Shown here one piece after another: positions 35,031 through 44,427 of a stretch of DNA of 64,000 bases (within the stretch, counting starts at the first letter, position 1; the number at the start of each line of letters is the position of its first letter). The notes beneath the pieces were generated by a model. That model saw only the letters and a program-made list of their open reading frames with translations, made no database searches and was not told where the DNA came from. The DNA comes from Bacillota bacterium (GTDB lineage: Bacteria > Bacillota > Clostridia > Lachnospirales > Bianqueaceae). The translations under genes were made by a program, and so were the position numbers. The DNA lies in the NCBI GenBank assembly GCA_017620135.1, contig JAFZQZ010000096.1, positions 24,702-88,701 on the forward strand, read 5' to 3'.

Positions 35031-35702
35031 ATGCTGAATATCGATATCCATGATTTTGATCTGCTGACCGACGAAGAGTTTGAATCTCTGGAAGCAGAGA
35101 CTGCCCGGCTGACTTCCGCCTGGCAGGTACAGAACATGCGCGGCTGCGCGGCGATCTTCTGGGATGACCAGCGGATCGGTGAGAAGCGCCACGAACTGAA
35201 AGCGCTGAAACATCCCGGCGTGGACGTGGCTGCTGAGATGGCTTTCCGGATGAAGCCGGTGGTGGATTCCCTGGAAGGCAACTCGCTGGTCCATCCGCTG
35301 ACCACCCCGATCATCGAAGTCGATCCCACCAACACCAAATCCCGCTCTCTGTTCTGGTCGCTGGGCGTGGAAGGTCTTTCCAAATTCAGGGAAAAACCCA
35401 CCGCGATCATTTCGATCGGTATGGTGCCCGGCGCCAACGTGGTCGAAGACGGCGAATGGAAGATGCTCTGGGGCGCCTGGCAGCGCACGACGAAGAACGA
35501 GTATCACGCGGGATGGGTCGAGAGTATGATCCCCACCAACACCCGTCCGCCGCTGACGCCGGAAGAAGACAAAGCCCGTCTCGGCCGTTTCGCTTATCAA
35601 AAGGACGAGCTTCGTAAGCCCGTCCCGGAACCGCCCCGTAAGGATACCTGGGAAAAATTCCCCGATGAAATGGATCCTCAGTGGCAATTCATCAATCTGT
35701 GA
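35031..35702 (+). CDS. NTF2/SnoaL-like protein B
   Basis: 223 residues. A diverged paralogue of protein A with the same order of motifs (TTPIIEVDPTNTKSRSLFWSLG, VEDGEWKMLW, YHAGWVESM) and a similar Pro-rich tail. NMRGCAAIFWDDQRIG near the N-terminus differs from A. The ATG at 35031 has GAGGGAT upstream; an in-frame GTG at 35016 overlapping gene A is possible. Tandem NTF2 paralogues often act together as a heteromer. Confidence 0.68.
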   Translation: MLNIDIHDFDLLTDEEFESLEAETARLTSAWQVQNMRGCAAIFWDDQRIGEKRHELKALKHPGVDVAAEMAFRMKPVVDSLEGNSLVHPLTTPIIEVDPTNTKSRSLFWSLGVEGLSKFREKPTAIISIGMVPGANVVEDGEWKMLWGAWQRTTKNEYHAGWVESMIPTNTRPPLTPEEDKARLGRFAYQKDELRKPVPEPPRKDTWEKFPDEMDPQWQFINL

Positions 35703-35712
35703 GAAAACCAAG

Positions 35713-37053
35713 ATGAAAGATTTTTACGCTGAATACCGTTCCAAACTCAGAACACCGGAAGAAGCGGTCCAGGTGATCAAAAGCGGAGACTGGGTGGATT
35801 ATACCACGAATTTCGGATTCCCGATCCTCCTGGATAAAGCCCTCGCCAAAAGACGCGATGAACTTTTCGATGTCAAGATCCGTGGGAATCTGCTGAACGG
35901 TCCTATCGAGGTCGTCGAGGGTGATCCGAGCCGCGAGCATTTCTATTACAACAGCTGGCATCTGTCCGCCTATGAACGAAAACTCTTCGATCGGGGCCTC
36001 TGCAATTTCATCCCGATGATCTTTCGTAATCTGGTCCCCTATTATCAGTATTTTCTGACGGTCAACGTCGCGATGATGTGTGTGACCTCCATGGACAGGC
36101 ACGGTTATTTCAACCTGTCCTCCGCTACCGGTATCGCCAAAGGGATCCTGGATAAAGCGGATATCGTCATTCTGGAGGTCAACGAGCATCTGCCGCGTAT
36201 TTACGGCGGCTTTGAGGAAAGCATCCATATCTCGGAAGTGGATTTCGTCGTCGAAGGAACGCATCCGCCTCTTCCGGAATTCCCCATCAACCCGCCGACG
36301 CCGGAGGATATTGCCATTGCCGGCCATATCCTTCCGTTTATCCAGGATGGCGCGACGCTGCAGCTGGGGATCGGATCGCTGCCCAACGTCATCGGTTCGG
36401 AGATCGCCAAATCCGATCTGAAGGATCTGGGCATGCATACCGAGCTGGCCGGCAACGCGTATTTTGAGCTCTATAAGGCAGGAAAACTCACCAATCAGCG
36501 CAAAACCATCGACCGCGGGAAAGGCGTGCTCGGCATGGCCTTCGGTTCACGGGATTTTTATGACTGGATCGATCAGAATCCCGGCGTCATCGCCTGCCCG
36601 CTGACCTATGTCAACGCGCCAGAGACCATCGCGAAGATCGACAACATGATCTCCATCAACAACTGCATTGCCGTCGATCTGTTCGGACAGATCAGTTCTG
36701 AAAGCGCCGGTATGCGCCAGATCAGCGGGACCGGGGGACAGCTCGATTTCCTGACAGGCGCCGCAATGAGTCATGGCGGCAAAGCCTTTATCACCATGAC
36801 ATCGTTCTATCAGGATAAAGAAGGCCGCCGCCATTCACGGATCGTTCCTCATTTTATGGGGGATATCGTCACAAGTCCCCGAAGCCAGGCTTACTATCTG
36901 GTCACCGAATACGGCGCTGTCAATCTGACCGGCCGAACGACCTGGGAACGGGCAGAAATGCTGATCAGCATCACGCATCCGGACTTCCGGGAGGAATTGA
37001 TCGCGGCTGCTGAAAAGCAGAAGATCTGGCGCCGTTCCAACAAGTATGATTGA
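35713..37053 (+). CDS. Acetyl-CoA hydrolase/CoA-transferase family protein
   Basis: 446 residues of the acetyl-CoA hydrolase/4-hydroxybutyrate CoA-transferase family: DWVDYTTNFGFP, IPMIFRNLVPYY, LQLGIGSLPNVIGS, DLGMHTELAG (holding the family's catalytic Glu), QISGTGGQLDFLTGA and TEYGAVNLTGRT. These enzymes swap CoA between carboxylic acids, as in butyryl-CoA:acetate CoA-transferase. Last gene of the plus-strand arm; its stop is adjacent to a convergent gene. Together with the sugar-acid genes it suggests that the pathway ends in, or is activated through, an acyl-CoA. Confidence 0.88.
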   Translation: MKDFYAEYRSKLRTPEEAVQVIKSGDWVDYTTNFGFPILLDKALAKRRDELFDVKIRGNLLNGPIEVVEGDPSREHFYYNSWHLSAYERKLFDRGLCNFIPMIFRNLVPYYQYFLTVNVAMMCVTSMDRHGYFNLSSATGIAKGILDKADIVILEVNEHLPRIYGGFEESIHISEVDFVVEGTHPPLPEFPINPPTPEDIAIAGHILPFIQDGATLQLGIGSLPNVIGSEIAKSDLKDLGMHTELAGNAYFELYKAGKLTNQRKTIDRGKGVLGMAFGSRDFYDWIDQNPGVIACPLTYVNAPETIAKIDNMISINNCIAVDLFGQISSESAGMRQISGTGGQLDFLTGAAMSHGGKAFITMTSFYQDKEGRRHSRIVPHFMGDIVTSPRSQAYYLVTEYGAVNLTGRTTWERAEMLISITHPDFREELIAAAEKQKIWRRSNKYD

Positions 37054-37695
37054 TCAATGACCGTCCTTCCAGTCATCCGCCGGCTTCAGAACGGGCTCTT
37101 CCGGTTCTGCTGCCATGAAAGGCATTACACCAGGTGCGTGGAATCCCCGAGGCGCTACACTGACCGCTTCCGGATCACGCGCCTGTTTTTCTTTCTTCAT
37201 GTGGTCGGCAAACTCACCGGCCATTTTTTTCACGAAGCCTTCCGGAGGAAGTTCCGCCATATCATCCATATGCTCCATGAATTTGTCGGAACCCGGATCT
37301 TTCAGCAACCAGTTCTGTACGGCCTGCTTCTCCGGATTTTTCGGGTCCAGAAGACCTTCCGGCACCGGTCCGTCCAGACGTTTCGGACTCATCGTCCCAT
37401 CCGCTTTCATGGCATACTGACTCAAAAGCAGATAGTCCGCCATGGCCTCGCCTGACATCCGGATGGTACCGAGCACATTGTCCAGTGTTTTCGCTTCCAT
37501 TCTGTTCATGAACATTTCCCGGCGGCGCTGTACATGCATCAGATAGATCAGATTCATCCGTCCGCGTACCGTCAGGGGATCGAGCGCTTCGTCTTCTTTT
37601 TCCTTATCTGCTTTCTCTTTGTCTTTTCTCTTCTTTTCTTCTTCCTCAGCCAGAAGCTCTTTCGCGCTCTTCTTCTTTTTCTTTTCTTCACTCAT
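37054..37695 (-). CDS. Charged hypothetical protein with Lys/Glu-rich N-terminus
   Basis: 213 residues. The first 45 residues are a Lys/Glu run (MSEEKKKKKSAKELLAEEEE), followed by a helical domain at about 50-180 with LTVRGRMNLIYLMHVQRRRE and an acidic/Pro-rich tail. No signal peptide, membrane span or recognised family. GGTGGAGG precedes the ATG. Its stop is one base from that of the CoA-transferase gene, so the two converge with no terminator between. Its style recalls the 789-residue protein at 21484, but I see no clear homology. Confidence 0.65.
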   Translation of the reverse strand: MSEEKKKKKSAKELLAEEEEKKRKDKEKADKEKEDEALDPLTVRGRMNLIYLMHVQRRREMFMNRMEAKTLDNVLGTIRMSGEAMADYLLLSQYAMKADGTMSPKRLDGPVPEGLLDPKNPEKQAVQNWLLKDPGSDKFMEHMDDMAELPPEGFVKKMAGEFADHMKKEKQARDPEAVSVAPRGFHAPGVMPFMAAEPEEPVLKPADDWKDGH

Positions 37696-37911
37696 GATCT
37701 ATTTCCTCCACCTTTTCGGATAAATGTGTTTTTGTTTTACAGTTTGCATTGTATCACAGTGGTTCATAGCCTACAAGCGATCCGGGCAAGACGGCATAAG
37801 AACGGCATAGGCTCTGTTCTGTCATGCTCTATGCCAAAACCGATTGCAAGCCATTTTGCATCATGCTATACTCACAGTATCTGATCTTATGAGATAAAAG
37901 GAGGTTTTCCC

Positions 37912-38307
37912 ATGAATGACAAACCTGAAAAGAAAAGTATCAGCGTCGAAAGTCTTCCTGCGGCTGTCGGTCCTTATCGTCAGGCAGTGGAATACGGCGG
38001 ACTGATCTATACCTCCGCCCAGCTGCCGATCGATCCGGCAACCAACGAACTCATCCCGGGTGACATTGCCGCACAGACGAAGAAAGCCATGGAAAACCTC
38101 CGCGCCCTATTGGAAGGCTGCGGCAGTTCCATGGCCAAAATTCTTCATTGCCGGGTCTATATCACAGACATGGCGGCTTTCCCGACAGTCAACGCTGTTT
38201 ACGGTTCATTCTTCGAAGGGATCGAACCGCCCGCCCGGGTCTGTGTGGAAGTCTCCGGACTTGCGAAAAACGCGGACATCGAGATCGAAGCCGTCGCTTA
38301 TCGCTAA
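37912..38307 (+). CDS. ridA: RidA-family enamine/imine deaminase
   Basis: 131 residues, normal for RidA/YjgF: AAVGPYRQAVEYGGLIYTSAQ, IDPATNEL, QTKKAMENLRALLEGCG and PARVCVEVSGL with the conserved substrate-binding Arg. RidA removes reactive 2-aminoacrylate-type enamines. It has AAAGGAGG before the ATG and stands alone; it converges on hflC. Confidence 0.93.
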   Translation: MNDKPEKKSISVESLPAAVGPYRQAVEYGGLIYTSAQLPIDPATNELIPGDIAAQTKKAMENLRALLEGCGSSMAKILHCRVYITDMAAFPTVNAVYGSFFEGIEPPARVCVEVSGLAKNADIEIEAVAYR

Positions 38308-38310
38308 GAA

Positions 38311-39207
38311 CTATTTACTGTCCGTGCCGGCACTCGGTCCGTACAGGATCTTCGCCAGCTCGGAATCCTTATCCGGAATGATCGTCTTATTGCCGCCGCC
38401 GAGTGAAACCTTCAGCGCGTCGAGCGAACGAATATAATTGTAGAAATCCGCTTTATCCTCTGTATTGTAGGCTTCCTGCAGGATCCTCATATATTCCGCT
38501 TCGCCTTCCGCCACCAGGATCTCGGCGTTCTTTTTTGCGTCAGCTACCATGACCGTAACTTCCTTATCCGCCTCGTTGCGGATCTTCTGAGCTTCCGCCT
38601 CGCCCTGTGCGGTATAGGAAGCCGCGATATTCTGACGCTCGGAAATCATTCTGTCATAGACAGCGGATTTGTTGTCATCCGGCAGGTCGAGCGCCTTGAC
38701 TTCCGCGGTGATGATCAGGATGCCGTACTCGCTGATGTCGGAGTTGGCTTCCCTTGTCAGAAGCTCCGTCAGTTCATCGCCTCTGGCTTCGATCACCTCG
38801 TCCTGTGTCATGGAAGAAATGACATTCTTCAAAGCGTTGTAAACAGCCGCGTCGATACGCTCTTCCGCCCTCCCGTTCACTGCTTCCAGTGTACGGATAT
38901 ATTTCACGGGATCGACCACTTTCCAAAGCACGTAGTTATCCGCGATCATGCTTTTCTTGTCGCGGGTGATGACATCCGAAGGAGTCACATCATACAGATG
39001 TGTCGCCGCGGAAATGCGCTGGATGTTCTGAATAAAGGGAATCTTGAACTTCAGTCCGGGCTCTGACTCAATACTGACGATCCGTCCGAACTGACGGACT
39101 GCCACGTACTGATTCGGCTGAACGGTATACATCGAGTTAGCCGCGACCAGAACCAGCAGAAAAACGATCACGATACCAAAGAATTTACCGACCGTTTTCT
39201 TCATCAT
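38311..39207 (-). CDS. hflC: HflC-like SPFH membrane protein
   Basis: 298 residues: N-terminal membrane span (IVIVFLLVLVAANSMYTV), SPFH domain starting QPNQYVAVRQFGRIV, and a long helical region with SYTAQGEAEAQKIRNEADKE. It pairs with HflK in an inner-membrane complex that in other bacteria modulates FtsH proteolysis. It overlaps hflK by four bases (ATGA) and has GGAGGGAATG upstream. The family order (K then C) is kept. Confidence 0.92.
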   Translation of the reverse strand: MMKKTVGKFFGIVIVFLLVLVAANSMYTVQPNQYVAVRQFGRIVSIESEPGLKFKIPFIQNIQRISAATHLYDVTPSDVITRDKKSMIADNYVLWKVVDPVKYIRTLEAVNGRAEERIDAAVYNALKNVISSMTQDEVIEARGDELTELLTREANSDISEYGILIITAEVKALDLPDDNKSAVYDRMISERQNIAASYTAQGEAEAQKIRNEADKEVTVMVADAKKNAEILVAEGEAEYMRILQEAYNTEDKADFYNYIRSLDALKVSLGGGNKTIIPDKDSELAKILYGPSAGTDSK

Positions 39208-40205
39208 TCATTCCCTCCTTCCTCTTCTGTTTCCGGAACGGTCCTTGTGATCTCGGTCGTTTCCGGTTCCTCCTGAACGAAACTTTCCAGCGGCAGCATA
39301 GTCTCAGTCGTACCGTCCGTAATGATCACCTTGACGTCCGGCAGCACCTCTTCCAGCATTTCATAGAACAGACGCTGTTTGGTGATCAGCGGATTCAGCC
39401 TGTACTGCTCATACATGGCATTGAATCTCGCCACCTGGCCTTCCGCCTCGGCGATACGGGCTGCTTTCTGGGCTTCCGCCTTCTGCACGATCTGGTCCGC
39501 GCTGGCTTCGGCCGCGGGGATCTGTTCGTTTTTGTACTTGTTGGCGTTGTTGATCGCGGTATCCTTGCCCTGTTTCGCCGTTTCTACCGCCTTAAACGCC
39601 TGTACGATCTCCTGGGTGGGCGGTTCCGCGTCCTGTACCGTGATATTGATGATCTGCAGGCCGATATTCTGTTTGGCGAGTTCATCCTGCATCTTCTGTT
39701 TGACGATCGACTGGATCTGTGCTTTACCGGTCGTGATCGCCTCATCCACGGTAAAATCGATCACTGTGGAACGGATCGCTGCCTGTGCGATGTTCTTCAG
39801 GATCAGTTCCGGATCGCTGGAATTATAAAGATAAGCGACCGGATCCGATACGCGATATTCCATATAGAAATCGATGTCGATCAGATTGAAGTCAGAAGTG
39901 ATCATGACACTTTCCGTATCGATGGTAAACTCCTGTCCGTCGTTGTCCACGACATATCCGATCCCGGTACCGTGTGTGGTCGTATCGACCTTATACACGT
40001 GCTGTACCCACGGGATCTTGAAGTACAGACCGGCCGTATCTGTCCGGATGACTTTTCCGAACATCGTGACGACGGCCGCTTCCTGCTCATCGACTCTGTA
40101 GAACCCGCCGGCGACCGTAGTCAATACGATGATCCCGATGATCGCCGCGAAGACGATCCGGACCAGTTTTTTCACCTTGTTCTCCTGGCCTCCATTCTCT
40201 GGCAT
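39204..40205 (-). CDS. hflK: HflK-like SPFH membrane protein
   Basis: 333 residues: short N-terminus, membrane span at about 17-38 (IVFAAIIGIIVLTTVAGGF), SPFH domain (EQEAAVVTMFGKVIRT), a long Ala/Glu-rich coiled region near 200-255, and an acidic tail (ETEEEGGNE). AAGGAGGTG lies upstream of the ATG. Co-transcribed with hflC. No ftsH is nearby. Confidence 0.92.
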   Translation of the reverse strand: MPENGGQENKVKKLVRIVFAAIIGIIVLTTVAGGFYRVDEQEAAVVTMFGKVIRTDTAGLYFKIPWVQHVYKVDTTTHGTGIGYVVDNDGQEFTIDTESVMITSDFNLIDIDFYMEYRVSDPVAYLYNSSDPELILKNIAQAAIRSTVIDFTVDEAITTGKAQIQSIVKQKMQDELAKQNIGLQIINITVQDAEPPTQEIVQAFKAVETAKQGKDTAINNANKYKNEQIPAAEASADQIVQKAEAQKAARIAEAEGQVARFNAMYEQYRLNPLITKQRLFYEMLEEVLPDVKVIITDGTTETMLPLESFVQEEPETTEITRTVPETEEEGGNE

Positions 40206-40326
40206 TTACATGCACCTCCTTTGTATTTGCCGTATACTGACATCATATATTATGTCTCGTCCGGCACACGGAATTTTGTGTAACCGGTCTGTTTTTTTGT
40301 CTAATCAGCTCTGCTGATCAGCTGCA

Positions 40327-43300
40327 CTAGTCAGCTACGCTGATCCCTATATAGAAGTTGTCGATATTGTGGACGAGGATCTGATACCCGTTATACACCT
40401 CGTTATAGGACTGCATGGCGAGCTCTCCGGAAAACGCGGAAATGGCATCCTGTGGAAGTCCAAGGCCTGCGACCGTCAGGATAGCGTCCTTCAGGGCGAT
40501 CCACTCTTCCGTCTGGTGAAAGTCTCGTGCCTCCGTCGTCAGGAATTCGATCTTTCCGTCCGCGTTCACCTTGATATGGACCTGGGCTTTGTCGTCGGTT
40601 TTATAGGCGGCTGTATAGCTTCCGTCATCCGACGCGTCCTCATAGGTCATCGTCAGAGTTTTGCCGGAAGTCGCGGAAACATAATCGATGATCTGTCTGG
40701 CTGTCTGACCGGCCGCGGAATTCATCGCTGCCTCCAGCTTCTGGATGTTTTCCTCGATCTGGGCCTTCGCGGCTTTCTCGTTCTCATCGAGAAGAGTAAG
40801 GAATTCCCGCGCGCGGTCACGGATCGTCTTGTAATCCTTTTCCAGAGCTTCCAGAAGATACGTCGAGTCCGTGATCGTTACCTTGACGGTCGCGTTCTGA
40901 TAACTGGAATCCGTGAGCTCAAAATTCAGCGAAGAAAGCTTTCCGCTGCCGACGCTCACATTCGGATCAAAGATCGTATTCGTCCGATCCATATTCCTGG
41001 CGCCCATTCGTTCATTGTCATCGGTCCCGGGAAGTCCCTGTCCCCAGGTGCCGCCGGCGACATAATCAAAGATCAGTTTTCCCTCTTCCGGATGATAAAT
41101 GGCTGTCGCATGAGGTCCGTATGTCGTCATATCATCCATGGAACTGCCTCCGGTGAAGTAAGTGACTCCTTCCCACTGGCAGGCATAAACGCCGATAGAT
41201 CCGTAGCTTTCCGTTTCCATATAACCGATGTTCTTTGGTCCGTCGGCATGAACGACTTCCTTGCCGTCCTTCCCGTCGACGAGTTCGTAGAGATCGATAT
41301 CCACCGCCACGATCGGCCGTTCGCTCTCGAAGACCAGATAGCAGATCTCACTTGGCGAATTGTTCCTTACCGATACCGTTACGGTCACCATCTCCAGGGA
41401 TCCGTCGTTATCCAGATCGTCTACCAGGGCGCTTAACAAACCGGTACCACCGTTCGTTCCCATGGCTTTTTCTCCCAGCGGTGTGGAGAAGGAAGCCCCA
41501 TCGCAGGTTCCGATCTTCGGAACCACATTGGCCCGAAGATACGCGTAGAAGAGCTCTTCCAGACCCTTCGACATACGGGTATAGAAATAAACGTAGTTCT
41601 CTTTCTCGTCGATTTCTTCTACAGATGTTCCTTCATAGGTGATCTGGTATTCCACATGTTCCTCGTCCTCAGCCTTGAAAACAAAGGTGTAGTCATACCG
41701 GTTATCCAGCTTGATGTCCCAGTGTCCGGTGTTATCCGTGGACGCTCCCGCGAAAACGACTTCCGGATTATCGCTGCGGTACACATCGATCCTGGCGTCC
41801 ATGATCGGTTCGTCCGTCTCGTCATCCAGGACTTCCCCGCCGATATAGCAGGTGCGCCAGATGGACTCGGAGATGTCTTCCCTCTTTTGCAGCGGCTCAT
41901 TGGAAAGCATGGATGTGGCGTTCGCGCCGGAAAGAGGCATCAGGTTTTTGTCATACTTTTCGCTTTCCGTGATAACACTCATCATGCCCAGTGCACTCGT
42001 CATGACTTCCCGTGCCATTTTGGCTTTCTCTGTATTCTCGAAATTCTTATCATTCGTTTTTTCCAGAGAATAGACATAAGCATAGGTTCTTTGTGTGACT
42101 CGTACCGCCATGATCGCCCAGGCCCGGATCCGGTCCAGAGTTTTCTGGGAAACATAGCCTTTGTCCCGCGCTTCTTCTTCCGCTTTGCTGATCTCGACTG
42201 ACAGATATTTATTGGCAGCATTGCCTACATCCATCAGGCAGTCGACCATGTAAGTCGTCTTTCCGGCTTGGACTTCTTCGTCAAAAATAGCCGTCGCGAT
42301 ACCGATACAGCTATCCAGGATCCCAAAAAGAGCCCCCACAGGTCCCATCAGGGTAATCGCCTTCTTACCGAAAAAGGCGGCTCCCTGTGCCCAGACAGCA
42401 TTTTCAGCCGCCTTGATGGGATCTTTATACTCATTGAAGAGTTTATTCGCCGCTTTTTTCAACCGGTCGATCGAATCATTTGAATGAAAATCCCTTTTCT
42501 CTATCTCTGTAAGCAGCTCCAATCCCTTGACGAAGCTTTCTTTCCATCCTTTACTGCGTTCGGCAACATCCATATAGTTATAGAAAGCGGCGATCGCCTC
42601 TGTTGTATAGCCGATCACTTCTGCTGCCGTACTCAAATCATCGAAAGTCTGAAGTGTATCTTCCGTAATATTCAGCTGTGTCGCGATCACTTTTGCCGGA
42701 AAATCTTCCGACCCGTCCAGCATGTTCATAAACTCGATCATGTCATTCGGAATACCGCCGATACTGACCATTTCAGCGGTCCAGGGATCGCTCAGATCAT
42801 AATGCAGACTTTCGAGGATCTCCAGCAGTTCATTCTCATCATTATTGACGATATATTCCGAGTCCTCTGCCGCAAGGGTAAGAAGAGCGTTCTGATACTG
42901 TTCTTCAATGATCATATTGGAGCCTATGATCCCGAGAAAGATCCGGGCATCAAATCCACCGTCACAAACGACACTGAAAGAGGCTTCCAGTGTAGTTGCC
43001 GCAGCACCTCCGGAAATATACAGTACGCTCTGATCCAGTCTCAGGTCGTTCAGTTCTTTTTCAAAATCCTCCATAACAGTCAGCAGGTCCTTTGCTTCTG
43101 CCTGAAAGATTACAGCGACCTCATCCTCTCCCTTTTCGCCACCTTCCTTATCGATGACGAACTGAGCGCGCAGATAATACAGCAGATGCACCAGGCCGTA
43201 CCACCGGTTCCCGGAAGGATCGTCATAATAGGGAACGATCAGCTGTCCGTTCCGGCATTCTCCGTTCTCCGTCATGGTAAGGAGCAGCGTGCTCCAGATC

Positions 43301-43584
43301 TCTTCGCCCGGTCGGTAAAAAGTATATTTCCCGGTAATATGTTTCACGGAAAAACCAGCCAGCATGGCAGCATCTTCAGCTGAAACATAAATATCGGTAT
43401 TGTTTTCCAGAACAGCATCCATTTTATGGACTACCTTCCGATCTTCGCCTTCCATGCGGTATTCAAACTGTCCCTGGATGAAATCCGGCTTCTCTTCCGG
43501 CATATACGCCAATGCCTTGATGGGAGGCAGGATCCCCAGAAGGATCGCGAGACAAAGAACGATACTGATGATCTTCTTACTCAT
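40327..43584 (-). CDS. Large secreted protein with a Cna-B/carboxypeptidase-regulatory-like domain
   Basis: 1,085 residues. Signal peptide 1-26 (IISIVLCLAILLGILPPIKALA); residues 30-160 contain a copper-amine-oxidase-N-like stretch (TDIYVSAEDAAMLAG ... FYRPGEE); a long helical middle; a beta-sandwich at about 585-680 (GGEVLDDETDEPIMDARIDV, STDNTGHWDIKL); then strand-rich and coiled parts. No sortase motif or C-terminal anchor, so it is probably released or held by its partner. Its start overlaps the stop of the 232-residue membrane protein upstream by eight bases, so the two are made together. I do not know its function. Confidence 0.75.
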   Translation of the reverse strand: MSKKIISIVLCLAILLGILPPIKALAYMPEEKPDFIQGQFEYRMEGEDRKVVHKMDAVLENNTDIYVSAEDAAMLAGFSVKHITGKYTFYRPGEEIWSTLLLTMTENGECRNGQLIVPYYDDPSGNRWYGLVHLLYYLRAQFVIDKEGGEKGEDEVAVIFQAEAKDLLTVMEDFEKELNDLRLDQSVLYISGGAAATTLEASFSVVCDGGFDARIFLGIIGSNMIIEEQYQNALLTLAAEDSEYIVNNDENELLEILESLHYDLSDPWTAEMVSIGGIPNDMIEFMNMLDGSEDFPAKVIATQLNITEDTLQTFDDLSTAAEVIGYTTEAIAAFYNYMDVAERSKGWKESFVKGLELLTEIEKRDFHSNDSIDRLKKAANKLFNEYKDPIKAAENAVWAQGAAFFGKKAITLMGPVGALFGILDSCIGIATAIFDEEVQAGKTTYMVDCLMDVGNAANKYLSVEISKAEEEARDKGYVSQKTLDRIRAWAIMAVRVTQRTYAYVYSLEKTNDKNFENTEKAKMAREVMTSALGMMSVITESEKYDKNLMPLSGANATSMLSNEPLQKREDISESIWRTCYIGGEVLDDETDEPIMDARIDVYRSDNPEVVFAGASTDNTGHWDIKLDNRYDYTFVFKAEDEEHVEYQITYEGTSVEEIDEKENYVYFYTRMSKGLEELFYAYLRANVVPKIGTCDGASFSTPLGEKAMGTNGGTGLLSALVDDLDNDGSLEMVTVTVSVRNNSPSEICYLVFESERPIVAVDIDLYELVDGKDGKEVVHADGPKNIGYMETESYGSIGVYACQWEGVTYFTGGSSMDDMTTYGPHATAIYHPEEGKLIFDYVAGGTWGQGLPGTDDNERMGARNMDRTNTIFDPNVSVGSGKLSSLNFELTDSSYQNATVKVTITDSTYLLEALEKDYKTIRDRAREFLTLLDENEKAAKAQIEENIQKLEAAMNSAAGQTARQIIDYVSATSGKTLTMTYEDASDDGSYTAAYKTDDKAQVHIKVNADGKIEFLTTEARDFHQTEEWIALKDAILTVAGLGLPQDAISAFSGELAMQSYNEVYNGYQILVHNIDNFYIGISVAD

Positions 43585-44275
43585 CGTCCTCGCCTCCTTC
43601 CAGTCTTTCCTCCATATAGGTCAGAAGTCCTCCCGTGATGGCGTCCGACAGGTTCGAATCCATCAGGATCTCTCTGGAGTTCACATAATCGAGCACCATG
43701 ATATCGATCACAAAGCTGTCCCGCTCGGAGGCTGCGTACTCTTTCAGCTTTTCCGTGACCTTGGCCAGGATCTCTTCGGAATCAGCATCCTCAGAGAATT
43801 CCTTCTTCGCGTCTTCGTAGGCGGCTTCAAAGCTGACCGTTTCGATCGTCACTTCCACGAGGGCATAGGTAAATCCGTCCTCATCCTCCACCAGGCGGGT
43901 CTGCCCGATCTCGAACGTCATGCTCTTCGCGATCTCGGCCTGGATCTCCGGGAACGTCAGGCCTTCTCCTCCGCGAAGATACTCTCCGGCCTTCGGATCA
44001 CAATTATGATAAAGCGTCAGAAAGCCTTTCGCGGTTTCCGCCGCGGCTTCCTCCAGCGACAGCTCCGCGATCTGTTCCTGCGGAAGGAGATCTTCGGTTT
44101 CCAGTTCTTCTGTGGTTACTTCCTGCACATCCTTCCGGCCGGTACCAGCGCCGATCAGTCCGCTTCCGTTATTCAGCAAAAAGTATCCGATCGTACCGCC
44201 CAGGCCCAGAATGATCACGATCTGCACAATAAGCAGGATCTTAAGCTTGGACCCTTTTTTCTTCTTTCGACTCAT
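43577..44275 (-). CDS. Single-pass membrane protein with acidic outside domain
   Basis: 232 residues: basic start (MSRKKKKGSKLK), one membrane span at about 13-33, a flexible Gly/Ser linker, then an acidic helical domain (AAAETAKGFLTLYHNCDPKAG, VTEKLKEYAASERDSFVID) and an acidic end (LEGGEDDE). It is a signal-anchor protein facing out. Family unknown. It overlaps and is coupled to the 1,085-residue secreted protein gene, suggesting a membrane partner for it. Confidence 0.72.
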   Translation of the reverse strand: MSRKKKKGSKLKILLIVQIVIILGLGGTIGYFLLNNGSGLIGAGTGRKDVQEVTTEELETEDLLPQEQIAELSLEEAAAETAKGFLTLYHNCDPKAGEYLRGGEGLTFPEIQAEIAKSMTFEIGQTRLVEDEDGFTYALVEVTIETVSFEAAYEDAKKEFSEDADSEEILAKVTEKLKEYAASERDSFVIDIMVLDYVNSREILMDSNLSDAITGGLLTYMEERLEGGEDDE

Positions 44276-44427
44276 AGTACCTTCTCCTCGAAATATTATG
44301 TTCTCTATTGTATCACAATCCTGTATGTAAAGGAAAGATTTCTGCTGTATTGCAAAGAAAAGATTTGTGAATTACAATGAAGAAAACCTACTATCACCCT
44401 CGCCCGCTAACAGAAGGGAGCAATCTG

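Noticed and set aside
40206..40326. Terminator after the 1,085-residue protein gene
   Set aside because: The repeated CAGCTGATCAGC-type segments can pair but there is no T run on the minus strand.
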